37,673 bases of DNA, from assembly GCA_012512505.1 (NCBI GenBank), contig JAAZEB010000144.1, positions 1-37,673 on the forward strand, read 5' to 3'. Made by a program: the position numbers and the translations under genes. The stretch comes from Armatimonadota bacterium (GTDB lineage: Bacteria > Armatimonadota > JAAZEB01). This document shows, one piece after another, positions 16,262 to 25,944 of the stretch (its first letter is position 1; each line of letters starts with the position of its first letter). Below the pieces are notes generated by a model that was not told the origin of the DNA, ran no database searches, and saw only the letters and a program-made list of their open reading frames with translations.

Positions 16262-16360
16262 CGTCTACTCCTCAGGTGGCACCCTCAACCGGGGCGGGGG
16301 CCGGTCGCGGGGGTCACTCACGCACTTGGACTCCGCCGGCGCCCCTGAGTTGCAAGATTG

Positions 16361-19300
16361 CTACCAGAGGAGCTTCACGTCCGCGAGGTAGAGGCGTCCC
16401 TTGCCGCTGGCGCCGGTGGCGAGGCCGATGGCCACCTGGGCGAGACGATCCGCGTCGAGGCGTTCGTTCGGATCGCTCGACCAGCCGGGCAGCGTGAAGC
16501 GAGACAGGGGGAGGGTGTGGGTGCGGAACCGGTCGGGGGAGGGGGGCAGCCCCTCAGGCACCCAATAGGAGGCGCCTCCCTCCTCGACCACCATCACGTT
16601 CAGCGGGGGGAAGTTGGCGGGCATGGCGGTGCGGTAGGTGACCTGCACGGCGCGCACGCTGGCTGTCGGGCGCTTCCCCACCGCCACCTGGGCCCAGTTG
16701 TAGTTGTATTTCTCGGGGGAGAAGGCAAACGCCAACACTGCCGCGGGCGTTCCCTCGGGGCCGGCGGTCTCCTCCACCCACACGGTGGTCGGCGAATGGC
16801 CCGCTCCACTGGCCGACCATTCGCCGTCGCCCCCGGTGCCCTGACCCAGGCTCAGCGGCACGGCGGCCGGCACGGCTCCGGGAGCCGGCCGGGCAGCCCC
16901 AGACCGGGGCGCGGGGGCCGCCCGCGGTGGCGCCGCCGGCTTGGGGCGCCGCCCGTAGACCTTGTCGGTGCGCACCTGCACTGAAAACGTGCGGGCGCTG
17001 CCCGGTGCCACCCCAAAGGCGATGGCGTTGCGCCCCGGCTTCAGAGTGGGCATCGTTCCCCGCGGCTTCACCGAGCGCTGCCGCACGCCGTCCGGCCCAT
17101 ACACCGCGCAGTCGTCCGGGCCGCGATAGACCAGGCGCTCGCCTGGCGCCAGCGTCACCGGGAAGAGGATCCGGGTGCCCCGCAGCGAGAGCGACGGATG
17201 GCGCAGCACCTGCGGGTCGCGCAGGGCGCGGATCTCATCGATGCGGCAGGAGACCGTCTTGCCGGCGGGGAGGTTGTTGTAGTAGAGGATCAGATACTCG
17301 ATCTTCGACAGATCCAGCTCCGCCCCGGCCAGGGGGAACTCCACGTACTTCCAGCCGGTGAAGCCGATGCCGGTCCTCAGGTCATGCCAGGCGCCAGTGG
17401 TATCGCGGAGCTGCACATAGAGCGTCTCGCCGAGGCCATCGCCGTGCAGCAGGAAGCCGATGTGCGTGCAGGCGGAGAGGTCCAGCGGCGGGGAAAAGCG
17501 CTTGCCGCGCGCCGACCACCCGCCGTCCCGCTCGCTGGTGGCGGTATAGCGGGCGCTGGCCTTGCCGACCTTAACCACCTCGCGGTCTAGCTCCAGACGG
17601 TGGGTGACACCCGGGGCGGTTGGCACGCCTTTGAGGGGCCCGCTCTCCACGTACTGTAGGTAGCGGTTCCGGGGGGTATCGGCGAACCCGCGCAGGTCCT
17701 CGAACGACTCCAGGACGATCGCGCCGGGCGCGTTGTAGAGCGAGCCGGAGGCGCCCAGGGAATCCACGCGGATCTCCGCCTCCAGCGTGGCTCCCTTGGG
17801 GTAGGGACGGCAGAGGACGCTCCAGCGGTTCTGCACACCATCGATGGCGCGCACGGTTCGCGGCGGCACCTCCTCCCGGTCCAGCAGCTCCCAACGCACC
17901 TGTTCCGGCGGGTTGGTGCCGCGCAGCGGCTTGCCCCGGGTGATCACGGTGACGTAGGCGCGCGGGTTGGCGCCCTCCGGCCCTTCACACGTCAGGCTCA
18001 CCTCGTTTTCGCCCGGGTTCGCCACTGGCGCCGCGCCTTGCGGCTTCACCTCGGCAATCAACTCGCCCTGGGGACCATACAGCTTGCAGTCGGTGGGCGA
18101 GCGGAACTCCAGCACCTGGCCGCTCTCGATCTCCACCGGGAAGGTGATCGTCTGTCCGTTGATCGTCACGGCCGGGTTGCGCAGCTTCCCCTTCACCAGC
18201 GGCAGCGCCTGGATTGGCGAGAGGTAGGTGCGCACCGGCTCGTCCTTCGGCAGGTTATTGAGGTAAAGGCTCAGCGTCTGGATGTTGCCGCGGCTCACCA
18301 GCTCCCGGTAGTTGGCGTAGACGTTGCCGTAGGGCCATCCGTACTCGGCCCAGCGCCCTCCTTCTGGCTCCACCAGCTCGAAGTAGCGCCAGCCCGTGAA
18401 GTTCACGTCGATGTAGTGGTCGGCAATCCCGTGGGTGAGGTGGTGGGGGCTGGCCAACTGCAGGTTGAGCACCTCCCCCTTGCCATCACCGTAGACCCAC
18501 ACCCCCAGGGCCGGGTGTTTGCTGAGGTCCAGGGTGGGCGTGAAGGTGCGGCTCACGCGCGCCCAGGAGTCTCTGGGCGTGTCGCGCGTGCTCTGGGCGG
18601 TCAGGCAGCCGCTGGCGGGGCCCACCTTCAGGAGCTCGGCGGATGGGCTCAAGGAGTGGGTGACCCCTTGCTGCGCGCCGGGGGCGCCGAACTCGTCCGG
18701 CCGGCTCCAGTCGGCCAGGGTGATGTTACCGGGGGCGTCGTAGGGGCCGGCGGACATCAGCGCCTCGATGCGGAGCTGCACCGGCTGCCGCTCGAAGCGG
18801 TTGACGCTCTTCCAGGCGTTGCTCCAGCCGTCCATGCCGAGCACCTTGTGGCGGTCGTAGACGATCGGGCGGAACTGCCACTCTCCGTCTTCGCCCTGGA
18901 ACAAGGTGTACTCGTCGCCCAGCACGGCCAACTTGGCCTTCACCGCGTCGTTGAAGTAGTTGGCATGGCGGAGGGTTTCGTACTGCCGCACGATCGCCGC
19001 CAGGCGTGGCAGCGCCGGGATCTGATCCACGGTGTCGGGGTCGATGCCCATGATGGAGAAGCCGGTATCGGTGGCCAGTGCCTTGGCGCAGAGGTACTCG
19101 ATGTCGTCGGCGTAAGTCGGCTCGCCATCAGGGCCGCTCCACGTCTTGAACGCCCACCAGCCGAGGTGACCGGGCAAGAACATGCGGCGGCATTGGTCGT
19201 TCGACAGGCAGTGCTGGTCGATGAACCGCTTGTGGCTGCGGACCGGGTGGTCCCAGGCGTTCAAGCGCGAGCGCACGAACCAGAGGTGATGGTGGAACGT

Positions 19301-20749
19301 GCTCGCCTCCATGATCGTCGGCTTCTTCAGCCGCTTCCAGATCTCGAAGACGAACTTCGACTCGTAGTGCCACGACCACTCGGGGCCGGCAATGGCATCG
19401 CCGCCATCGAGGGCATCGAGGTAGATCATGTCGAAGCCGCACTCGTTGGCGGCCTCCGCCGTCTTGGCCGCCACTTCCTCGAACAGCTTCGAGTCGCCGT
19501 CCGGCACGAACAGCCCGAAGCACTCGCGCAGGTGATGCACCTTCGCGCCCTTGGCGTGGGGAGCCACCTTCGTGCCGTAGGCGCCGCGGGTGCAGCCGGT
19601 GAAGGCGTAGGGAGCCTCTTTCTGGACGCCGCTGTAGATGATCAGCTCGTCGTCGATCTGCAGCGTCACGCTGTTGCGCACGAAGAAGCCGGTGATCGCC
19701 GACATCTTCTCCGTGCTCTCCACCACGGGCACTGTTTGCGCCTCGGTGTCCAGCGCCTCCGCCAGGGTGAAGGTCGCGTCTTTGCCCAGCTCCGGGTGCG
19801 GCACCGGTGTGACCCAGGGCGTCCTCTTGTCGATGAAGCAGGCGTAGGTGTGCAGGCCGGCCAGGATCCCGGCCGCGTGCAGTTTGTCGATGACCGCCTT
19901 CAGGCTCTTGAAGCCGTGGGGATAGGTTTCCGGGTTCGGCAGGCAGTCGCCGAAGCGGAAGGAGGTGCCGCCGTGGAAGTCGATCTGGGTGATCCCGAGC
20001 TGCTTGGCGACGCGGATCCACTCGTCCACCTTCTCTTCAGACAGACCGCTGAAGTTGAAGAGGTAGGAGCCGCGGTTGTTGCGCGAGTCCCAGCCCCAAG
20101 GGCCGCCAACGGGGGAGTGAGGCAGATCGGGGGACGCGAGCACGGCCTCCTGAAGCACCGTGCGCATCACCGCCGGCGGGCAGGCCACCAGCGCCACCTT
20201 GGCGCCGGCAAACCCGGTGCGCGGGTAGCACGCCGCCCAGAGGTGCCCCACCGGGCGCGGGATCTCAGTCACCCTCGTCCGCAGGTTCAGCGCCAGGGCA
20301 CAGGCGGCGAACGGTTCCTCAGGCGCCCCCTTTAGCGTGAGCGGCACGTTGCCGAAGACCAGCTCCTCCACGCCCTCGCCGGCCACCGACTCCACCTCCA
20401 GGGTGAAGTAACGTTTCTCGGCGCGGGCCCGCAGCACAGCGGTGGCCTCCGCGCCGGCAAAGTGGATCGTCAGCCGCCCATTGAGGAACGTGGCGGCGGT
20501 GGCCGGGAACTCCTGGCCGCCCTTGCGCACGCGGGCACAGGGCGCCTGGGCATCGCGGATGTAGTCGATGCCGGTCTTCCGGTCGATGAAATGCTGGCTG
20601 GCACCGTCGCTCCCGACAACGTAGCGAGCGTACTCGTTCTCCAGGACCATCCCCACCTCCGCGGGTGCCGCAGCGGCGCCCGTCACCACGGCGCCCAGCC
20701 CCAAAACCCCGGCCAGATACGCCGGCAGCGCGTGACTGCAGAATGGCAT
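16361..20749 (-). CDS. Giant secreted glycosidase-like protein with duplicated binding modules
   Basis: This 1462-residue protein starts with a signal peptide (MPFCSHALPAYLAGVLGLGA, Ala-rich cleavage region near 28). A beta-rich N-terminal domain (30-225) precedes a TIM-barrel-like region (about 233-585) with KQLGITQIDFHGGTSFRFGD, GILAGLHTYACF and CGFDMIYLDALDGG. The barrel carries an inserted beta unit (VTLQIDDELIIYSG ... FTGCTRGAYGT). Then come two copies of a [CBM11-like + small beta-sandwich] module (about 690-940 and 1020-1263), a Pro/Ala linker (1263-1300), and a third CBM11-like domain to the end. Asp residues of DFHGG and YLDALDGG are candidate catalytic residues, but no named GH family could be assigned. 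The ATG at 20749 has GGGAG close upstream. It follows truB by 151 bases on the same strand; nothing shows it belongs to that operon. Confidence 0.9.
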   Translation of the reverse strand: MPFCSHALPAYLAGVLGLGAVVTGAAAAPAEVGMVLENEYARYVVGSDGASQHFIDRKTGIDYIRDAQAPCARVRKGGQEFPATAATFLNGRLTIHFAGAEATAVLRARAEKRYFTLEVESVAGEGVEELVFGNVPLTLKGAPEEPFAACALALNLRTRVTEIPRPVGHLWAACYPRTGFAGAKVALVACPPAVMRTVLQEAVLASPDLPHSPVGGPWGWDSRNNRGSYLFNFSGLSEEKVDEWIRVAKQLGITQIDFHGGTSFRFGDCLPNPETYPHGFKSLKAVIDKLHAAGILAGLHTYACFIDKRTPWVTPVPHPELGKDATFTLAEALDTEAQTVPVVESTEKMSAITGFFVRNSVTLQIDDELIIYSGVQKEAPYAFTGCTRGAYGTKVAPHAKGAKVHHLRECFGLFVPDGDSKLFEEVAAKTAEAANECGFDMIYLDALDGGDAIAGPEWSWHYESKFVFEIWKRLKKPTIMEASTFHHHLWFVRSRLNAWDHPVRSHKRFIDQHCLSNDQCRRMFLPGHLGWWAFKTWSGPDGEPTYADDIEYLCAKALATDTGFSIMGIDPDTVDQIPALPRLAAIVRQYETLRHANYFNDAVKAKLAVLGDEYTLFQGEDGEWQFRPIVYDRHKVLGMDGWSNAWKSVNRFERQPVQLRIEALMSAGPYDAPGNITLADWSRPDEFGAPGAQQGVTHSLSPSAELLKVGPASGCLTAQSTRDTPRDSWARVSRTFTPTLDLSKHPALGVWVYGDGKGEVLNLQLASPHHLTHGIADHYIDVNFTGWRYFELVEPEGGRWAEYGWPYGNVYANYRELVSRGNIQTLSLYLNNLPKDEPVRTYLSPIQALPLVKGKLRNPAVTINGQTITFPVEIESGQVLEFRSPTDCKLYGPQGELIAEVKPQGAAPVANPGENEVSLTCEGPEGANPRAYVTVITRGKPLRGTNPPEQVRWELLDREEVPPRTVRAIDGVQNRWSVLCRPYPKGATLEAEIRVDSLGASGSLYNAPGAIVLESFEDLRGFADTPRNRYLQYVESGPLKGVPTAPGVTHRLELDREVVKVGKASARYTATSERDGGWSARGKRFSPPLDLSACTHIGFLLHGDGLGETLYVQLRDTTGAWHDLRTGIGFTGWKYVEFPLAGAELDLSKIEYLILYYNNLPAGKTVSCRIDEIRALRDPQVLRHPSLSLRGTRILFPVTLAPGERLVYRGPDDCAVYGPDGVRQRSVKPRGTMPTLKPGRNAIAFGVAPGSARTFSVQVRTDKVYGRRPKPAAPPRAAPAPRSGAARPAPGAVPAAVPLSLGQGTGGDGEWSASGAGHSPTTVWVEETAGPEGTPAAVLAFAFSPEKYNYNWAQVAVGKRPTASVRAVQVTYRTAMPANFPPLNVMVVEEGGASYWVPEGLPPSPDRFRTHTLPLSRFTLPGWSSDPNERLDADRLAQVAIGLATGASGKGRLYLADVKLLW

Positions 20750-20900
20750 GGCTCTCCCTCGTCTCGATGGTGCACGGCTCCCGTGCCGCCGGGAGGCGCG
20801 CCGTCGGTGGTGCTGGCGTAGGTAGGGCTCCCGCGGCGTGCCCCGCCGTGTTGGGGGAGGCTTCGTCATCCGCGGGGCTGGCTCCTCCCGCCCCCGTGGC

Positions 20901-21827
20901 TCAGAGGACCTTCTGGGGTTGCAGGCACCAGCCGGTGGCGGTACGCTCGCGTCGGCCGATGCCAATCAGCTCGCCCTCAGGACTCTCAATGCGGACTGGC
21001 GAGGCTGACTCATCTCCAGGCGCGGGCACAGTCACCGCGTTACCGTGTCGCACTCGCGCCAGATCCGCGCCGGTGATGACCACGCCCGGCAGGTGGGCGA
21101 CCGCCGCGCTTGCCGGCAGCAGCAGCCGTCGCAGAGGGCTGGCGGCCGGGTCACTTTCCCACTCGGCAGCGGCGGCCAGCGCCTCCAGCGTCACCGCGTC
21201 CTCGATGCGGAAGGGACCCACCCGCGTGCGGGTGAGCGCCGCCAGGTGGGCGGGCAGCTCCAGCGCCGCGCCGATGTCGGCGGCCAGGGTGCGGATGTAG
21301 GTGCCCTTGGAGCAGACCACGCGCAGCCGGGCGCGGGCGGTCGCCCCCGGCGTGAACGCCAGCAGCTCCAGAGCATGGATGACCACCTCGCGTGGCGCGC
21401 GCTCGACCTCTTCGCCGCGGCGGGCCAACTCGTAGAGGCGCTTGCCCTCGTGGTGGACGGCGGAGTACATTGGGGGAACCTGGAGAATGGGACCGGTGAA
21501 GCGAGGGAGTACCGCCTCCAGCGCCGCGCGGTGGAGCGCCGACGCATCGGCCGTGGCAGTCACCTCGCCGGTGGCATCAAGAGTGGTGGTGGCAATGCCG
21601 AACAGGCAGTCGGCGACGTACTCCTTGTCGGCGTCGGCGGTGTATTCGATCAGGCGAGTGGCAGTGCCGAGGAAGAGCACGAGAACGCCCTCTGCCGCCG
21701 GGTCGAGCGTGCCGGCATGGCCGATGCGCCGGGTGCGCAGCAGGCGCCGCACCCGCGCCACCACGTCGTGCGAGGTTGGCCCTACCGGCTTGCGGATGTT
21801 CAGCACGCCGCTCAGACCTTCAGCCAT
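20901..21827 (-). CDS. truB: tRNA pseudouridine(55) synthase
   Basis: This enzyme makes pseudouridine at position 55 in the T-loop of tRNAs. The 308-residue protein has the family start GVLNIRKPVGPTSHDVVARV and the catalytic motif GHAGTLDPAAEGVLVLFLG, whose Asp is the nucleophile. YSAVHHEGKRLYELARRG and CSKGTYIRTLAADIG follow as expected. A C-terminal PUA-like segment (VVITGADLARVRHGNAV) closes it. The ATG at 21827 is preferred over a TTG one codon earlier, with TGAGG four bases upstream. It is the last gene of the nusA-truB operon, 68 bases after nrnA. In many bacteria ribF and rpsO follow; here the giant glycosidase-like gene does. Confidence 0.97.
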   Translation of the reverse strand: MAEGLSGVLNIRKPVGPTSHDVVARVRRLLRTRRIGHAGTLDPAAEGVLVLFLGTATRLIEYTADADKEYVADCLFGIATTTLDATGEVTATADASALHRAALEAVLPRFTGPILQVPPMYSAVHHEGKRLYELARRGEEVERAPREVVIHALELLAFTPGATARARLRVVCSKGTYIRTLAADIGAALELPAHLAALTRTRVGPFRIEDAVTLEALAAAAEWESDPAASPLRRLLLPASAAVAHLPGVVITGADLARVRHGNAVTVPAPGDESASPVRIESPEGELIGIGRRERTATGWCLQPQKVL

Positions 21828-21895
21828 CAAACCTCAGCCTTCTCCACCATGTTCGGCGCAACAAGACCGGCTGCCAGGCGTGCGCCTGGAGCCCC

Positions 21896-22897
21896 TCAGG
21901 GGTTGGGTGCCTCCCGGCCGTCGCCGCCCGGCGCGGGGGCGCGGTGGAGTGCCGCGCGCGCCTCGTCCAGGAGGCGGCGCTCGGCCGTGGCGAGCGGCAG
22001 CGGCAGCGTGCAGCCCGCCGCCACGCGGTGGCCCCCGCCGCCGAACACCCGCGCCACCGCCGCCACGTCCACCGGCTCGCGCGAGCGCAGCGAGACCCGC
22101 ACCTTGCCGTTCACCTCCCGCAGGAGGATCGCTACCCGCACCCCGGCGATGGCACGCAGGTGGTTGACGATCCCCTCCGTCTCGGCATCCGTTGCGGCCG
22201 CCTGCTGGAAGTCCTCCGCGGTGAGGCGGCCCCAGGCGATCTGGCCGTCATCGCTCAGCTTGAGCGACGCCAGGGCCCGCCCCAGGAGCAGCGTGGCGGC
22301 GCGGCTGCGCGTCTCGTAGACGTGGTCGGCGATGCGGAACGGATCGGCGCCGCAATCGACCAGTTCGGCGGCAATGCGCAGGCAGCGCGCGGTGGTGTTG
22401 GCGAAGCGGAAGGAGCCGGTGTCGGTCATCAGCGCCACATAGAGGTTGGTGGCCACGTCCGCGGTGATCGGCAACGCCAGCAGCCGCAGCAGCCCGAAGA
22501 CCAACTCGCCGGTGGCGGCCGCGGTGGGGTCCACGACCACGATGTCGCCGAAGCGGTCGGTGCCGGTGTGGTGGTCGATCTCGATCACCTGGGCCGCCCG
22601 GCGCACGGCGGGGGCGGCCGACCCCATCCGGCTCTCGCCGTCGCAGTCCAGGGCGGCAGCGACATCGTAGTCGCCTTCGGGCACGGAGCGCTGGAACTGG
22701 TGGGAGCCTGGCAGGAAGTGATAGGGGAGGGGCACCTCGTCGGGAGAGACGAGGGTCACCTTCTTGCCGGCGTGCTGCAGGGCCAGGCCAAGAGCGAGGG
22801 CACTGCCCATCGTGTCGCCATCAGGGTTGACATGGCAGGCGAGGAGCACGCGCCCCGCGGCGCGCAGCGCCTCAGCCGCCCTGACTACCGGGTCCAT
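21896..22897 (-). CDS. nrnA: DHH/DHHA1 phosphoesterase (NrnA-like oligoribonuclease/pAp phosphatase)
   Basis: This 333-residue enzyme hydrolyses short RNA oligomers and 3'-phosphoadenosine 5'-phosphate in the NrnA family. Metal-binding motifs are present in order: CHVNPDGDTMGSALALG, AALDCDGE, IEIDHHTGTDRFG (DHH) and ALMTDTGSFRFANT. The C-terminal DHHA1 domain has RVFGGGGHRVAAGCTL. The ATG at 22897 overlaps the end of rbfA by 26 bases, with GAGGAGG just upstream, so translation is coupled. Its place after rbfA and before truB is conserved in many bacteria. Whether it acts mainly on nanoRNA or pAp cannot be decided. Confidence 0.95.
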   Translation of the reverse strand: MDPVVRAAEALRAAGRVLLACHVNPDGDTMGSALALGLALQHAGKKVTLVSPDEVPLPYHFLPGSHQFQRSVPEGDYDVAAALDCDGESRMGSAAPAVRRAAQVIEIDHHTGTDRFGDIVVVDPTAAATGELVFGLLRLLALPITADVATNLYVALMTDTGSFRFANTTARCLRIAAELVDCGADPFRIADHVYETRSRAATLLLGRALASLKLSDDGQIAWGRLTAEDFQQAAATDAETEGIVNHLRAIAGVRVAILLREVNGKVRVSLRSREPVDVAAVARVFGGGGHRVAAGCTLPLPLATAERRLLDEARAALHRAPAPGGDGREAPNP

Positions 22898-23261
22898 TGC
22901 CCTCCTCGCCTTGTTTTGCCTCAGCTTCCAGCTCGTGCAGCAACTCCAGCACCCGCGCGCCCCGCTCAAAGGAACGGTCCAGCTTGAAGGTGAGTTCCGG
23001 GATCACCCGCAGATCCACGCGCCGGCCCAGCAGGCCGCGGATGTACTTGGCGGCGCGCTGCAGGGCGGCGATGCTCTCCCTGGCCTGCTCCGGCTCGCCC
23101 AACACGCTGATGAAGACGCGGGCATCCCGCAGGTCCGGGGTCACCTCCACGTCGGTCACGGTGACAAAGCCAAGGCGGGGGTCGCTCACTTCCCGCTGCA
23201 GGATCTGGCTCACCTCTGCCTTGATCAGCTCCGCCACCCGGCGCTGGCGCGTGGTCGCCAT
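22872..23261 (-). CDS. rbfA: Ribosome-binding factor A
   Basis: This 129-residue protein helps mature the 30S subunit and its 16S rRNA 5' end. It has the KH-like fold of the family: RQRRVAELIKAEVSQILQRE, then VSDPRLGFVTVTDVEVTPDL, and ARVFISVLG. LRVIPELTFKLDRSFERG follows before an acidic tail. The ATG at 23261 lies two bases after the ylxP stop. The gene is placed as usual after infB and ylxP. Confidence 0.96.
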   Translation of the reverse strand: MATTRQRRVAELIKAEVSQILQREVSDPRLGFVTVTDVEVTPDLRDARVFISVLGEPEQARESIAALQRAAKYIRGLLGRRVDLRVIPELTFKLDRSFERGARVLELLHELEAEAKQGEEGNGPGSQGG

Positions 23262-23263
23262 CT

Positions 23264-23545
23264 TCAGAGAATCTCCATCTCATAGTCGATGATCGACGCG
23301 CGCGGGTCGCCCCGCACGGCGTCCATCACCTTGTCCAGCACCCGGTTCACGAACTGGGTATCGGTGCCTACCGTGGCGACGCCGAGGTTGGCCCGCCGCC
23401 ACACCTGTGGGTCATCCACCTCGGCCACCGCGACGTTGAACTTGTTGCGCAGGTGTTCCACCAGGCTCTTCACCACCTGCCGCCGCTCTTTGAGCGAGTT
23501 GCTGCCCGGGATCATCAGCTCGATCCGGACCACCCCGATGATCAT
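23264..23545 (-). CDS. ylxP: DUF503 family protein (YlxP-like)
   Basis: This 93-residue protein of unknown role is commonly found between infB and rbfA. The whole sequence fits the family: MIIGVVRIELMIPGSNSLKE, then RRQVVKSLVEHLRNKFNVAV and VAEVDDPQVWRRANLGVATV. It is a small ferredoxin-like fold. The ATG at 23545 has GGGGAG three bases upstream. A 168-base gap with a strong hairpin separates it from infB, whereas it is only two bases from rbfA. Confidence 0.95.
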   Translation of the reverse strand: MIIGVVRIELMIPGSNSLKERRQVVKSLVEHLRNKFNVAVAEVDDPQVWRRANLGVATVGTDTQFVNRVLDKVMDAVRGDPRASIIDYEMEIL

Positions 23546-23681
23546 GCACTCCCCAACCGCCCGACGCCGGGCGGGTCCGCGGCTTCATCCTTCCCCGTCG
23601 CGCCGCCGCCGATGCCTCTTCAAGGCGCGCAACCCCGGCCGACAAGGCGGACCGGGGTCGCGCGCGAACCGCCAACGGATC

Positions 23682-23707
23682 GGTTGCCGCGCCAGCGCGC
23701 GGCAACC
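23682..23707 (-). terminator. Perfect 11-bp hairpin after infB
   Basis: GGTTGCCGCGC (23682-23692) and GCGCGGCAACC (23697-23707) form a perfect stem with a 4-base loop seven bases beyond the infB stop. No T-run follows on the minus strand, so it may be a processing or stability signal that sets infB apart from ylxP-rbfA rather than a full terminator. The rest of the 168-base gap shows no gene. Confidence 0.45.
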
Positions 23708-23713
23708 CTCTCA

Positions 23714-25813
23714 TTAGGCCCGGTGGACCTCCTCGGTGACGAACGACTGGATCTGGTCGCCTTCCTGGAAGTCGTCGAAGCCGTCGAGCACGATCCCGCA
23801 CTCGAAGCCGGCGGCCATCTCGCGCACATCCTCTTTGATGTGGCGCAGCGAGCTGAGGCGTCCCTTGAAGATCTCCTGGCCGCCGCGCAGCACGCGCACC
23901 TCGGAGCCGCGCTGGACACGTCCATCGGTGACCATGCAGCCGGCGATGATGCCCCGCGGCGAGCGGAACGTTGCCCGCACCTCGGCCGTGCCCAGGACGC
24001 GCTCGGCGTAGACCGGCGCCAGCATGCCCTTCATGGCCGCCTTCACGTCATCGATCAACTCGTAGATGACGTTATACACGCGAACATCGATGCCATCCTC
24101 TTCGGCCAGGCGCCGCGCCTTGGGGTCGACCCGGGTGTTGAAGCCGATCACCACCGCGTTGGAGGCACTGGCCAGCATGATGTCCGACTCGCCGATCGTG
24201 CCCACGCCGGCGTGCAGTACCTCGAGGGAGACTTCCTCCGCCTCGGCTTTCAGCTTGTTCAGCGACTCGCGCAGCACTTCCACGGAGCCTTGCACATCCG
24301 CCTTCAGGATGATGTTCAGCTCCTTGACCTCTCCGGCCTCCAGTTGCTTGAAGAGGTCTTGCAGCGAGACGCGCGCCTTCACCTCGGCGGTGCGCTGCTC
24401 GCGCATGGCATCGAGCCGGCTCTGGGTCAGGTCGCGGGCTTCGCGCTCGTCCTTGACCACCTCGATGCGGTCTCCGGCCATCGGCGCCGCGTTCAGGCCG
24501 ATGATCTCCACCGGGGTCGCCGGCCCCGCCTTGTTCACCCGGCGGCCGCGGTCATCCATCATGGCGCGAACCCGCCCCCAGGCGGTGTTGGCGACCACGA
24601 TGTCGCCGGTCTTGAGGGTGCCTTCCTGCACGAGCACGGTGGCAACGGGGCCACGCCCCTTCTCAATCTGGGCCTCGATCACGGTGCCGGCCACGGCGGC
24701 CGCCGGATCGGCGCGCAGCTCCTCCATCTCGGCCACCAGGGCGATCATCTCCAACAGGTCGTCCACGCCGAGCTTTTCCCGGGCGGAAAGCTCCACCACG
24801 ATGGTGTCGCCGCCCCACTGCTCCGGCACCAGGCCCTGCTCCATGAGCTGCTGCTTGGTCCGCTCGACGTTGGCGTCCTCTTTATCAATTTTGTTGATCG
24901 CCACGATGATCGGCACCTTGGCCGCGCGGGCGTGGTTGATCGCCTCAATCGTCTGCGGCATCACCCCGTCGTCGGCGGCAACCACTAGGATCACGATATC
25001 GGTCACCTGGGCCCCGCGCGCCCGCATCTGGGTAAACGCCTCGTGGCCGGGGGTGTCGATGAAGGTGATGCGCTTGGTGCCATCCTGCGCCTGCACCTCC
25101 GTCTGGTAGGCACCGATGTGCTGGGTGATGCCGCCAAACTCCTGCGAGACGACATCGGTGCGACGGATCGCGTCGAGGAGGGTGGTCTTGCCGTGATCGA
25201 CGTGCCCGAGGATGGTGACCACCGGCGGGCGCGGCTGCAGCGGCCGGGAGACGAGCCGGCGCTGCACGGTAGCGCGGCGCTGGACCGGGGCGGCCGGCTC
25301 CGGGGCAGTCTGGGCAGCCACCACCTTGTAGCCGTACTGCTTGGCCACCTTGGCCGCCACGTCGCGGTTCAGGCTCTGGGTCACCGTGGCCAGGTGGCCC
25401 ATCGACACCAGGCGGGTGATCACGTCGGCGGCCTGCGTCTTGAGGCGGTCGGCCAGTTCGCGCACGGTGATGCTGTCGCCCAGTTCGATTTCCTTGGGCT
25501 CCAACTTCGGTTCGGGCGGCGCGGCCGGAGTCGGGGCTGGGGCCGGGGCCGGTGGCGTAGGTTCTCCTGCCGGGGCGCGCTTGGCCGGGGCGGCCGGGCG
25601 CTTCTGTGGGGCCGGAGGGGTTGCCGGAGTAGCAGCGGCGCGTGCCGCCTCCTTGCTGAGGATCAGCTTGCGCAGCGAGCGCGTGGTTGCATCGTCAAGC
25701 GTGACCCCCTGGTAGTTCCGCAGGTGAATGCCCATCTCCGTTAGGGCCGCCAACACCTCGGTGGGCTTCACGCTCAGTTCTTTTGCGATATCGACTATTC
25801 TGTTTGCAGCCAA
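23714..25813 (-). CDS. infB: Translation initiation factor IF-2
   Basis: This GTPase brings initiator tRNA to the ribosome. The 699-residue protein has a first IF2_N domain (1-52, [20 protein letters not shown]), an Ala/Pro-rich linker (55-100), and a second IF2_N-like region (108-160). The G domain begins near 200: [18 protein letters not shown], then DTPGHEAF and NKIDKED. Domains II-IV follow and close with [20 protein letters not shown]. The start is a TTG at 25813: an in-frame stop lies at 25834-25832 and there is no ATG or GTG between, so the start is well fixed. The AGGGGGTGG ribosome binding site is six bases upstream and can be paired away (see 25820-25854). Confidence 0.97.
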   Translation of the reverse strand: MAANRIVDIAKELSVKPTEVLAALTEMGIHLRNYQGVTLDDATTRSLRKLILSKEAARAAATPATPPAPQKRPAAPAKRAPAGEPTPPAPAPAPTPAAPPEPKLEPKEIELGDSITVRELADRLKTQAADVITRLVSMGHLATVTQSLNRDVAAKVAKQYGYKVVAAQTAPEPAAPVQRRATVQRRLVSRPLQPRPPVVTILGHVDHGKTTLLDAIRRTDVVSQEFGGITQHIGAYQTEVQAQDGTKRITFIDTPGHEAFTQMRARGAQVTDIVILVVAADDGVMPQTIEAINHARAAKVPIIVAINKIDKEDANVERTKQQLMEQGLVPEQWGGDTIVVELSAREKLGVDDLLEMIALVAEMEELRADPAAAVAGTVIEAQIEKGRGPVATVLVQEGTLKTGDIVVANTAWGRVRAMMDDRGRRVNKAGPATPVEIIGLNAAPMAGDRIEVVKDEREARDLTQSRLDAMREQRTAEVKARVSLQDLFKQLEAGEVKELNIILKADVQGSVEVLRESLNKLKAEAEEVSLEVLHAGVGTIGESDIMLASASNAVVIGFNTRVDPKARRLAEEDGIDVRVYNVIYELIDDVKAAMKGMLAPVYAERVLGTAEVRATFRSPRGIIAGCMVTDGRVQRGSEVRVLRGGQEIFKGRLSSLRHIKEDVREMAAGFECGIVLDGFDDFQEGDQIQSFVTEEVHRA

Positions 25814-25819
25814 AGAAAA

Positions 25820-25854
25820 CCACCCCCTGATTCATCACACCTGCAGCGGGGTGG
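25820..25854 (-). promoter_or_regulatory. Hairpin able to hide the infB ribosome binding site
   Basis: In the mRNA, CCACCCC (25854-25848) can pair with GGGGTGG (25826-25820), which is the Shine-Dalgarno sequence of infB. The loop is 21 bases. With the TTG start, this suggests control at the level of translation, but no ligand or protein can be named. The other ~90 bases of the rnpM-infB gap show nothing clear. Confidence 0.45.
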
Positions 25855-25944
25855 CTAGATGGTCAGGATTCCATAGGCGAAACCCTCCCTGTACATCGTA
25901 CCGGCGGGCGACCCACCTGCGGGAGATGGACCGTCCGATCGTGC

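Noticed and set aside
18038-20335. A 765-codon plus-strand open frame opposite the giant glycosidase-like gene
   Set aside because: It is the antisense shadow of a well-supported coding frame in GC-rich DNA; its translation shows no domains and has shadow-like composition.
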